37,459 nt of DNA, from the NCBI RefSeq assembly GCF_028657195.3, contig NZ_JANCPR020000073.1:1-37459 (forward strand), in the 5' to 3' direction. A program made the position numbers and the translations under genes. Positions 8,136 to 15,651 of the stretch are shown here, piece by piece. This DNA is from Streptomyces iconiensis (GTDB lineage: Bacteria; Actinomycetota; Actinomycetes; Streptomycetales; Streptomycetaceae). Under the pieces are notes generated by a model that saw only the letters and a program-made list of their open reading frames with translations, had not been told where the DNA came from and ran no database searches. Position 1 is the first letter of the stretch; every line of letters starts with the position of its first letter.

Positions 8136-9152
8136 ATGCCCGTGACGCCTCAATTAACCTCTACACACCGCCCCTTGCTGCCCTGGCTCGCCCTGATCAC
8201 TGTGTGGATCTTCTGGGGATCCACCTACCTCGGCATCCAGTTGGCCGTCGACACGATCCCGCCGCTCCTCATGGCCGGCTTCCGGTTCCTGACAGCCGGC
8301 ACCGTCCTGTTCGCCATCGCCGGACCACGCCACGCGCGGGGCGCCCGGCGCCCGACCGCGCGGCAGCTGCGCTCCACACTGATCGTCGCCGCCCTGCTGC
8401 TGGTCGGCGGCAACGGCCTGCTCAGCGTCGGCGAGACGAGCATCGACTCAGGACTGGCCGCGCTCATCGTGGCGACCGTGCCGGTCTGGATGACCCTGAT
8501 CAACGCGGCAGTGACCAGAACACGGATCACGGCCACCATGATCCTGGCGCTCACCCTCGGCACCGTCGGGGTCGGCCTGCTCGTGGGCGGACCCGGAGCC
8601 CACGTCGACACCGGCGGCGCGGTCGTCGTGCTGATCGGTGCGCTGTGCTGGGCAACGGGTTCGGTCTACGCCCGCCGCGCACCGCTGCCCTCGCACCCAC
8701 TCGTGGTGGCGTCGCTGCAGATGATCGCCGGCGGGCTGCTGCTGATCAGCGCAGCCGCCGTGACAGGCGAGTTCGGCCGCCTCGACCTCGCGGCGGTCTC
8801 CGCCGGCTCGATCACCGGATTCCTGTGGCTGGTGATCGCGGGCTCCATGCTCGCCTTCACCGCATACGGCTACGCCAACGCCAACCTGCCGAACGACACA
8901 GTGGCCACCTACGCCTACGTCAACCCGGTCGTCGCGGTCACGCTGGGAGCCCTGCTCGGCCAGGAGACACTCAGCCCCAGCCTGCTGCTCGGCGGAACCG
9001 TCATCGTCAGCGCGGTGGCCCTCATCGTCGGCGGCAAGACCCTGACGCGGCGCACCACCCGCCCGGCCCCGCTCACGAACGGCCCACCCCGGCCGGCCGC
9101 CGTATCCCCGCCACCGCCGCCACCGCCGCCACAGAAAGGCTCAACCCGATGA
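8136..9152 (+). CDS. EamA/DMT family transporter with TTA codon and polyproline tail
   Basis: A 338-residue drug/metabolite transporter with ten predicted helices in two EamA repeats (about 18-145 and 160-300). It opens with WLALITVWIFWGSTYLGIQ and has the second-repeat pattern LCWATGSVYARR. Members export amino acids or other metabolites; the divergent Lrp gene supports an amino-acid cargo. Codon 7 is TTA (8154-8156), the leucine codon read by the developmental bldA tRNA in Streptomyces. The C-terminus (from about 320) is a run of eight prolines made by a CCG/CCA triplet repeat. The stop overlaps the next start as ATGA, implying translational coupling. Confidence 0.92.
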   Translation: MPVTPQLTSTHRPLLPWLALITVWIFWGSTYLGIQLAVDTIPPLLMAGFRFLTAGTVLFAIAGPRHARGARRPTARQLRSTLIVAALLLVGGNGLLSVGETSIDSGLAALIVATVPVWMTLINAAVTRTRITATMILALTLGTVGVGLLVGGPGAHVDTGGAVVVLIGALCWATGSVYARRAPLPSHPLVVASLQMIAGGLLLISAAAVTGEFGRLDLAAVSAGSITGFLWLVIAGSMLAFTAYGYANANLPNDTVATYAYVNPVVAVTLGALLGQETLSPSLLLGGTVIVSAVALIVGGKTLTRRTTRPAPLTNGPPRPAAVSPPPPPPPPQKGSTR

Positions 9153-9886
9153 AGCCGCTGGACACCGCACGCCATATGGACGCGACCCGTGAGGTGGGTG
9201 CGCGAGCATGGCGCAGGGCCGAGAACCGGCTCGGCGACCCCGTACCCGCCTGCCCGGAATGGCGCGTCCGCGACGTCGTCCACCACCTCGGCAACGTCGC
9301 CTCCTTCGTCTCCGCCTGCGTCGAGCAGGGCGCGGGCGAACCCGCTTTCACAGACGCCGGGTTGCCGCCCGACGACCGCGTGATCGCGTGGGCCGCCGGG
9401 GAATGGGACCTGGCCCTGGACCGCCTCGCCACAGCCGACCCCCGCGCCGCCGCATGGAACTGGTCCACCCAGCCCCACACCGTCTCCTTCTGGCCCAGGT
9501 GCCTCACCCACGAAGCGTTCATCCACGGCTGGGACCTCGCGAACGCACTGGGGGAACCCATGGCGCTCCCCCCTGACATCGCCGCCGACGGCGTGGACGA
9601 AGTTCTCGCCGTCCACCTGGCCGCCGGGGCCCACAACGGCAGACGCTTCGACCGAACCGGCCGGATCACGGTGCACAGCACCGACACGGACGACCGCTGG
9701 CTGATCGAACTCACCCCAACGACCGTGCACACCAGGCCGGCGGCGCCGAACGAACCATGTGACGCCCAACTCGCGGCCACCGCAGCGGAGCTGTACCTCG
9801 ACCTGTGGGGCCGTGCACGGCTGCACCTGCCCCCGGACCAGCGACGCTGGGCCGACCAACTCGCCGCCGGTGGACCGGCGGACTGA
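9149..9886 (+). CDS. Maleylpyruvate isomerase family protein (mycothiol-dependent DinB-like)
   Basis: A 245-residue protein of the maleylpyruvate isomerase / mycothiol-dependent DinB family. The N-terminal metal-binding four-helix domain contains DPVPACPEWRVRDVVHHLGN (about 30-49) and the HEAFIHGWDLANALG ligand region (about 119-133). A smaller C-terminal domain follows, as in actinobacterial relatives. ATG 9149 overlaps the stop of the EamA gene, and AGAAAGG lies about ten bases before it. The coupling suggests a joint role, perhaps thiol-dependent handling of the exported compound, but no substrate can be named. Confidence 0.85.
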   Translation: MKPLDTARHMDATREVGARAWRRAENRLGDPVPACPEWRVRDVVHHLGNVASFVSACVEQGAGEPAFTDAGLPPDDRVIAWAAGEWDLALDRLATADPRAAAWNWSTQPHTVSFWPRCLTHEAFIHGWDLANALGEPMALPPDIAADGVDEVLAVHLAAGAHNGRRFDRTGRITVHSTDTDDRWLIELTPTTVHTRPAAPNEPCDAQLAATAAELYLDLWGRARLHLPPDQRRWADQLAAGGPAD

Positions 9887-10202
9887 CGGGACGGCGCCCC
9901 CGGGGAACGCACGGGAGCGGGGTACCGGAGCGGCGCACCGGACGCTGAGGGAATCGCCCACCGGCGCGGTAACGGTGCCGGCGAGCCGATGGGAGCTGGC
10001 CGGCGCGGCGGCTCCCGCGAACCGGAGTGCGGCCGAACGCTCCGCGCCCTGACCGGTCGCAAACACCTGGCTGTGGCTCATGGTGGCCGCGGTCCGAGGC
10101 GGGCCAGGAGCGTTTGAGATGATCTTCCGGTTGATGGCCACGACTCCTCGCGGAGCTTTTGCGAGGGATGGTCCGGCGGCCGGACGAGGGGGGAGAGAGT
10201 TC
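9887..10202. other. 316-base gene-free stretch
   Basis: I see no convincing gene. The stretch contains a CTCGC...GCGAG inverted repeat at about 10146-10165 and a GTCCGG-CGG-CCGGAC hairpin at 10171-10185, just before the GGGGAGAG ribosome site of the next gene. Upstream methionine codons in frame with the flavoprotein exist, but their codon use is irregular. It probably holds the flavoprotein promoter; no clear -35/-10 pair stands out. Confidence 0.5.
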
Positions 10203-11909
10203 GTGGGGACAGGCGGAAGCGCCGGGGAGACGGTCGCGGTTCTGGGCGGGGGCATCGCCGGTCTGACCGCGGCGATGGAGCTGGCCGAGCGCGGATACGA
10301 GGTGACGGTCGTCGAGCCCACCGGGTGGGGCGGCAAAGCACGGAGTACGGGGGTTCACGGGACGGGAAAGCGGGGGCGGCTCGATCTTCCGGCCGAGCAC
10401 GGGTTCCGGTTCTTTCCGGGCTTCTACCGCAGCCTGCCGGACGCCTTGCGCCGGATCCCTTTCGGGCAGCAGAGCGACGGTGTTCTCGGCAACCTGCGGG
10501 AGGCGCCGCAGTTGCTGTCGGCACGCTCCGGGCGGGTGAACGAGGTGGTCACCGATGTGTCGTCGGCCCCGGGGCCGCGTACCCCGGTGCAGATCCTGCG
10601 GGGCATGGGCGTCGAACCTGGCGGGGGCACCGGGCTGAGCGAGGAACTGCTGTACTTCGCCAACCGCATGATGGTCTACATGACCAGCAGCCCCGAACGC
10701 CGCCTGGGGCAGTGGGAGAACACATCGTGGTGGGACTTCACGGGCGCCGCCGGGGCCTCGGATGAGTACCGCAAGAAGTGCGTGGTCGGGGCGACCCGTA
10801 CCGTGGTCGCCGCCCGCGCCGAAGTGGGGAGCACCCACACGGTCGGCGGGTTCCTGGAGGCGATGTCCTACGGCTTCCTGGGCCAGGGCGAGTCCGCTCC
10901 GGCCGACCGGGTACTGAACGCGCCGACCAGCACGGCGTGGATCGATCCGTGGACGACACACCTGGCTTCCCTGGGCGTGCGCCTGGAGTTGGGCTGGTGG
11001 GCCGACAGTCTCGATGTCCGCGGCGGACGTGTGGCGAAGGCGGTGGTACGGGGGCCGCGGGGGCGGCGCGATCTGGAGGCCGACTGGTACGTCTGCGCGC
11101 TGCCCGTGCACCAGGTGGGGGCGCTGCTGGAGGGCGGATCGGCCGAGGCCGGTCCGATGCTCGCCGACGTGGCGTCACTCGATACGGACTGGATGGTCGG
11201 CCTGCAGTTCTACCTCACCGAACCCACCCCGGTGGTCCGCGGCCATGCCCTCTACCTGGACTCGCCCTGGGCGCTGACCTCGGTGAGCCAGGCTCAGTTC
11301 TGGGACGCCGACTTCCGCACCACCTATGGCGACGGAACCGTGGCCGACTGCCTGTCCGTGGACATCTCGGACTGGGACACCCCTGGAATCCTCTACGACA
11401 AGCCGGCCCGCGAGTGCACCCGCGAGGAGGTGGCCTCGGAGGTGTGGGCGCAGTTGAGCGATTCCCTCAACGACGCGCACACCTCCGTACTGCGCCCCTC
11501 GCTGCTGCACTCCTGGCAGCTGGACCCGGCCGTGAAGGGCCTGGACGGCCCCGGCCCCGCGCACAACGACGAGCCCCTGCTGATCAACACCAAGGGCTCC
11601 TGGCACCGGCGGCCCGGCGCTGTCACCGCTGCCGCGAACCTGTTCCTGGCCGGGGACTATGTGCGGTGCCCGGTGAACCTGGCCACCATGGAAGGTGCCA
11701 ATCAAGGCGCGCGCCTCGCGGTCAACGCCCTCCTTGAGGCGGCCGGCGACACATCCGCTCCGGCCGAGGTGCACACGCTGCACGAACCACCGCAGCTGCG
11801 CCGGCTCAAGGAGATCGACGCCGAGCTGTACCGGCAGGGGCGTGCCCACATACTCGACGTACCGGCGCCGTGGGCCGACTGGCCAGTCAGTGCGAGCGGG
11901 TCACGATGA
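10203..11909 (+). CDS. FAD-dependent amine oxidase / phytoene desaturase-like oxidoreductase
   Basis: A 568-residue flavoprotein of the phytoene desaturase / hydroxysqualene dehydroxylase (HpnE)-like superfamily. The N-terminal Rossmann motif VAVLGGGIAGLTAAMELAER (about 12-31) is followed by the GG-type motif GWGGKARSTG. Next comes HGFRFFPGFYRSLPDALRRI (about 66-85), typical of actinobacterial desaturase-like enzymes. The C-terminal FAD motif is FLAGDYVRCPVNLATMEGAN, followed by GARLAVNALL. I chose GTG 10203 because GGGGAGAG precedes it. The last 23 bases overlap the convergent polyprenyl synthase gene. Action on a carotenoid- or terpenoid-like substrate is inferred from family and neighbour. 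Confidence 0.82.
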   Translation: MGTGGSAGETVAVLGGGIAGLTAAMELAERGYEVTVVEPTGWGGKARSTGVHGTGKRGRLDLPAEHGFRFFPGFYRSLPDALRRIPFGQQSDGVLGNLREAPQLLSARSGRVNEVVTDVSSAPGPRTPVQILRGMGVEPGGGTGLSEELLYFANRMMVYMTSSPERRLGQWENTSWWDFTGAAGASDEYRKKCVVGATRTVVAARAEVGSTHTVGGFLEAMSYGFLGQGESAPADRVLNAPTSTAWIDPWTTHLASLGVRLELGWWADSLDVRGGRVAKAVVRGPRGRRDLEADWYVCALPVHQVGALLEGGSAEAGPMLADVASLDTDWMVGLQFYLTEPTPVVRGHALYLDSPWALTSVSQAQFWDADFRTTYGDGTVADCLSVDISDWDTPGILYDKPARECTREEVASEVWAQLSDSLNDAHTSVLRPSLLHSWQLDPAVKGLDGPGPAHNDEPLLINTKGSWHRRPGAVTAAANLFLAGDYVRCPVNLATMEGANQGARLAVNALLEAAGDTSAPAEVHTLHEPPQLRRLKEIDAELYRQGRAHILDVPAPWADWPVSASGSR

Positions 11910-12936
11910 GAGCGCACACGGCGCGCAGGTCCGCCAGTGTCCCGGGGCCGGCTCCGGGCCGCTCCCCCAGTTCCCGCAGCCACCCTTCGGCGGCCTCGGC
12001 GTGTTCCGCGGCGCACCGGCGGGCCCAGCGCCGTCCGCCGGCCTCCTCCACCAGCTCCGCCAGCAGTGCGCCCTCGCGGTCCGGGTCCGTGCCGGGAGGG
12101 CGGGCGTAGCGGCGAGCCAGTTCCTTCGCTGCTGTGGTCCCGGACGCCAGCGCCGCCACGACCGGCGTCGACATCTTGCGCGCCCGCAGGTCAGCGAAGA
12201 CCGGCTTGCCCGTGACACCGCTGTCGCCCCAGATTCCCAGCAGGTCGTCGACCAGTTGGAAGGCCATGCCCAGATCGTGTCCGAAAGCGGCGAAACGGTC
12301 GATGTCCGCCTCGTTCGCCTCCCCGTACAGGGCGCCCAGTCGGCACGCGCAGGAGAACAGGGAAGCGGTCTTCCCCGAGATCATCTCAAGACACTCCTCG
12401 ACCTCGACCCGGTCACGCCGCTCGAACAGCACGTCCAGGCTCTCGCCGACGGCCAACTGGATCGATGTGTCGAGCAGCGCGGCAGAAGCCTCCTGCGCGA
12501 TGCGAACGTCACCTTCCGGTGCGGAGAGTGTCTCGAACGCCAGCATCAGCAGCGCGTCGGCCGCCCTCGTCGCTGACGCCGGGCCGAACACCTGCCACGC
12601 CGCCGCACGGTGCCGGCGCACGGTGTCGCCGTCCAGCACGTCGTCGTAGAGCAGCGACAGGTTGTGCACCATCTCCACCGCTGTCGCCGCGGGGATGGCT
12701 GCCGCCACTTCACCGCCCACCGCACGCGCTGACAGCAACGCCAGAGCCGTCCGCACGGACTTGCCGCGGTGGTGCCCGCGAGAAGGGAGCCCCTCGGACC
12801 AGCCCAGCTGGTAGGCGGCTATCTTTCCCGACAGCGGGCCCAATGCGCTCATCCAGCTCCGGATCTCCGGGTCACAGGTCGCAGCGGCCCACGCGAGGAC
12901 GTCATGCGCCCGCCCGTCCGAATCGGTGCTCGTCAT
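11887..12936 (-). CDS. Polyprenyl (geranylgeranyl-type) diphosphate synthase
   Basis: A 349-residue trans-isoprenyl diphosphate synthase. The first Asp-rich motif is DDVLD (about 98-102, in LSLLYDDVLDGDTVRRH). The second is in FQLVDDLLGIWGD, the DDxxG variant seen in many actinobacterial enzymes. KSVR near residue 59 and the KTASLF lysine after MISG complete the diphosphate site. It would condense isopentenyl diphosphate with allylic primers; chain length cannot be read with certainty. ATG 12936 follows GGGGAGAG at a good distance. The gene converges on the flavoprotein with a 23-base tail-to-tail overlap. No cyclase or phytoene synthase adjoins it. Confidence 0.9.
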   Translation of the reverse strand: MTSTDSDGRAHDVLAWAAATCDPEIRSWMSALGPLSGKIAAYQLGWSEGLPSRGHHRGKSVRTALALLSARAVGGEVAAAIPAATAVEMVHNLSLLYDDVLDGDTVRRHRAAAWQVFGPASATRAADALLMLAFETLSAPEGDVRIAQEASAALLDTSIQLAVGESLDVLFERRDRVEVEECLEMISGKTASLFSCACRLGALYGEANEADIDRFAAFGHDLGMAFQLVDDLLGIWGDSGVTGKPVFADLRARKMSTPVVAALASGTTAAKELARRYARPPGTDPDREGALLAELVEEAGGRRWARRCAAEHAEAAEGWLRELGERPGAGPGTLADLRAVCALIVTRSH

Positions 12937-13586
12937 GTCTCTCCCCAACCCGCTTTCTCACATCGCGGCGCAGCCGGCGCTGACCACAGGCGAACCGCTG
13001 CGCCAACCTGGCGGGAGCGACCGCCCGTTCGCAGGAAAAGGACCTCACCGACCACCCCGACCGCTCCGTTCCCGCCGCTCCCGGGTCCCACCGGCAGGCG
13101 GAGATCCACTGCCCGCCCCCAAGGGCCAGGCACGAGCGCGGGTGTGTCCTTCGCTTCGACGGTACCAAGAAGTTGATCACCGACCGTGTGGGTCCTGTCG
13201 ACGCTCGCGGCAGGTCGCTGTGCGGCACGGGTGCCGTGACCGGCGAAGGGCACGCCTCCCCCCTCGACTTCGCATGCACAGCGCGCGGTCGCGACCGGCT
13301 CGCCGAGGCCCCGCGGCGTTGAGCGGTGCCTCCGCCACCGTTCAGCTGACGGGGCATCAGGGTGGCACTCACGACCGGTCGGCCAGGGCCTCACGGCGTT
13401 ACGCTGTTCCTTTCGCCACAGTACGCCTGATGCCGCGTCAGGAAGGTCAGCAACGGGTCAGCATCAGCCCGGGAAGACCTGGTCACAGGTGGTCATGCAC
13501 GCACATCGTGCCGGCCGCTCCTGCGAGTATCCTGACCAGCTAAAAGCCCGCCCACAAGCCGATGCGGCACACCCAGGGGTGACCCC
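12937..13586. other. 650-base gene-free stretch
   Basis: No supported gene. One minus-strand frame (about 12933-13394) stays open, but its third positions are far less GC-biased than real genes here, so it is either non-coding or an eroded relic. The segment includes the diverged direct duplication at 13291-13442 and presumably two divergent promoters. TATCCT at 13528-13533 is a possible -10 for the acyltransferase gene, but its expected -35 is poor. Confidence 0.55.
13291..13442. repeat. Diverged direct duplication, about 71 bp, 80-base period
   Basis: 13291-13361 and 13371-13442 align end to end. Both begin CGACCGG, share GGCC then CGGCGTT after about 25 bases, have CGCCAC in the middle and finish with CATCAGG or CGTCAGG. 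Small insertions and substitutions separate them. No third copy is clear. It lies in the non-coding gap before the acyltransferase gene. Confidence 0.6.
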
Positions 13587-14342
13587 GTGTTCTATTACGT
13601 GCTCAAGTACGTGGTGCTGGGACCGCTGTTGCGGCTGATGTTCCGGCCCCGTATCGAGGGGCTGGAGAACGTGCCCGAGGACGGCGCCGCGATCGTCGCG
13701 GGGAACCATCTCTCCTTCTCCGACCACTTCTTGATGCCCGCGATCCTGCCCCGGCGGATCACGTTCCTGGCGAAGGCGGAGTACTTCACGGGCCCCGGCC
13801 TCAAGGGGCGGCTGACGGCGGCGTTCTTCCACAGCGTGGGCCAGATCCCGGTCGACCGCTCGGGCAAGGGCGCGGGCCGGGCCGCGATCGACGAGGGCCT
13901 CGGGGTGCTGCGCAAGGGCGAGTTGCTGGGCATCTACCCCGAGGGCACGCGCTCGCACGACGGGCGGCTCTACAAGGGCAGGGTCGGGGTGGCCGCCATG
14001 GCACTGGGCGCGGGCGTGAAGGTCGTACCGTGCGCGATGATGGGAACGTTCGAACTCCAGCCGCCGGGAAGGAAGTTCCCGCGCCTGGGGCGGGTGACGA
14101 TCCGGTTCGGGGAGCCGCTGGACTTCTCGCGGTTCGCGGGGATGGAGAAGGAACGCACCGCACTGCGTGCCGTCACGGACGAGATCATCCACGAGATCCT
14201 GCGGCTGTCGGGCCAGGAGTACGTGGACCTGTACGCGCCCGACGCGAAGGCCGCGCAGGCCGCCGAGCGGGCGCGCGAGAAGCCCCGCGGCAGGGTGCGC
14301 CGCAAGGTGACCGGCGGTGACGGCGCTCCGCCTTCGGCGTAA
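13587..14342 (+). CDS. 1-acyl-sn-glycerol-3-phosphate acyltransferase (PlsC family)
   Basis: A 251-residue membrane-associated acyltransferase that would esterify lysophosphatidate or a related acceptor during phospholipid synthesis. The catalytic HX4D is NHLSFSDHF (His41, Asp46). The acceptor-site motif is GIYPEGTRSHDGRLYKG (about 114-130), and a following VPCAMMGT fits block IV. The C-terminal 30 residues are basic and Ala-rich. The start is GTG 13587 (FYYVLKYVVLGP), preceded by an AGGGG-type site. It is followed after 56 bases by an epimerase gene that may have its own leaderless promoter. Confidence 0.92.
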   Translation: MFYYVLKYVVLGPLLRLMFRPRIEGLENVPEDGAAIVAGNHLSFSDHFLMPAILPRRITFLAKAEYFTGPGLKGRLTAAFFHSVGQIPVDRSGKGAGRAAIDEGLGVLRKGELLGIYPEGTRSHDGRLYKGRVGVAAMALGAGVKVVPCAMMGTFELQPPGRKFPRLGRVTIRFGEPLDFSRFAGMEKERTALRAVTDEIIHEILRLSGQEYVDLYAPDAKAAQAAERAREKPRGRVRRKVTGGDGAPPSA

Positions 14343-14398
14343 TCGTCCCTGCGCGAACATCGTGGGCCGGCCGTGCCGGCCGGTCGTAGCGTGCCTGT

Positions 14399-15457
14399 AT
14401 GACCAATGGAGCACGGGCAGTTGTACTCGGAGCGACGGGACAGATCGGCCGCGCGGCCGTACGCGCGCTGACCGCCGACGGGTGGGAGGTGACGGCGGTC
14501 TCGCGCGGCGGCGGACGCGACGCGGGCTGGCCGCAGGAGGTACGGGCCCTCGCGCTGGACCGTAACGAGGAGGGGGCGACGGCGAAGGCCGTGGGCGACG
14601 GCTGCGAACTGCTGCTGGACGTGACCGCGCTGACCCCGGCCCACGCGGCACAACTGGCGGGGCTCGCCGGGCGCGTCGGCTCCGCCGTCGTGCTCTCCAG
14701 CGCCGCCGTGTACGAGGACGAGCGGGGACGCAGCTTCGCGACGCAGAACGAGCCCGACGGTTTCCCCCTCTACGCCGTACCCATCCCCGAGACCCACCGG
14801 ACGGTGCGCCCGGGCGACGAGGACTACGGCACCCGGAAGGTGCTCATCGAGCGGGAGCTGACCGCGCTGGGCGCGCGCATGCCGGTCACCATGCTGCGCG
14901 CGAGCGCCGTCTACGGACCGCACTGCCGCACCCCGCGCGAGCTGTACTTCGTCAAACGGTGGCTGGACGGGCGCCGGGTGCGGGTGCTGGCGTACGGCGG
15001 CGAGAGCAGGTTCCATCCCGTACACGTCGACAACATCGCCGAACTGGTGCGGCTGGCGGCCCGTAAGCCGGGCTCGCGGGTGCTGAACGCCGCCGATCCC
15101 GAGGCGCCGACGGTCGCACGGATCGCGGAGGCACACGACGAGGCGCTGGGCTGGGACGGCGAGACGGTGCTCCTGGACGGGCCTCCGCCGGAGGAGGCAC
15201 CGACGGTCGGCTCCACACCGTGGTCGCTGCCGCATCCGATGGTGCTGGACATGTCGGCGGCCGGCGAGGCGCTGGGCTACCGCCCGGTCACCACGTATGA
15301 GCAGGCCCTGCCCGAGACCGTCGACTGGCTCGCCGGGCAGCTGCGCGGCCGTGACTGGCGCGAGGCGTTCGCCAAGATGGCGGCGGCCTACGACCCCATG
15401 GGTGACCTGTTCGACTACGAGGCGGAGGACAACTGGCTGGCCCGGCGGGGGCGCTGA
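14399..15457 (+). CDS. NAD-dependent epimerase/dehydratase family protein
   Basis: A 352-residue extended short-chain dehydrogenase. The NAD(P) motif is GATGQIG (about 11-17), preceded by an ARAVVL strand. The YxxxK position is degenerate: YGTRKVL (about 142-148) may be the equivalent. The middle has FHPVHVDNIAELVRLAA, and the C-terminus resembles reductases that act on sugars or isoflavone-like substrates. The substrate is unknown. ATG 14399 lies six bases after TAGCGT (14387-14392) with no Shine-Dalgarno sequence, so leaderless expression is likely. It converges on the Tap gene across a strong hairpin. Confidence 0.85.
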   Translation: MTNGARAVVLGATGQIGRAAVRALTADGWEVTAVSRGGGRDAGWPQEVRALALDRNEEGATAKAVGDGCELLLDVTALTPAHAAQLAGLAGRVGSAVVLSSAAVYEDERGRSFATQNEPDGFPLYAVPIPETHRTVRPGDEDYGTRKVLIERELTALGARMPVTMLRASAVYGPHCRTPRELYFVKRWLDGRRVRVLAYGGESRFHPVHVDNIAELVRLAARKPGSRVLNAADPEAPTVARIAEAHDEALGWDGETVLLDGPPPEEAPTVGSTPWSLPHPMVLDMSAAGEALGYRPVTTYEQALPETVDWLAGQLRGRDWREAFAKMAAAYDPMGDLFDYEAEDNWLARRGR

Positions 15458-15530
15458 GCGCTTCACTGGACGGGCCGTGACGGTCCGTAGAGCACCTGCC
15501 CGCGCCCCGACCGCCGCCGGGGCACACGAG

Positions 15531-15558
15531 AGGGCGGCCCGGATGTCCGGGCCGCCCT
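15531..15558. terminator. Perfect hairpin terminator between epimerase and Tap genes
   Basis: AGGGCGGCCCGGA (15531-15543) is exactly complementary to TCCGGGCCGCCCT (15546-15558). It lies in the convergent gap and should stop transcription in both directions. Downstream at about 15590-15635 there are short GTCAGC and TCTGCG hexamer repeats with no evident function. Confidence 0.85.
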
Positions 15559-15651
15559 ACCGGCGACGCCTGGCGCCCCTCAGGTCACCTGGCGTCAGCG
15601 TCAGCCTCGGGGTCTGCGTCTGCGTCTGCGTTAACTAACCCTGAAAACTGC

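Noticed and set aside
10080..10202. Upstream start of the flavoprotein
   Set aside because: The extra 41 residues have irregular codon use and no family match; GTG 10203 has GGGGAGAG and puts the Rossmann motif at the usual place.
12933..13394. Possible 153-residue gene on the minus strand in the large gap
   Set aside because: Third-position GC is only moderate, there is no ribosome site, and the translation resembles no family I know.
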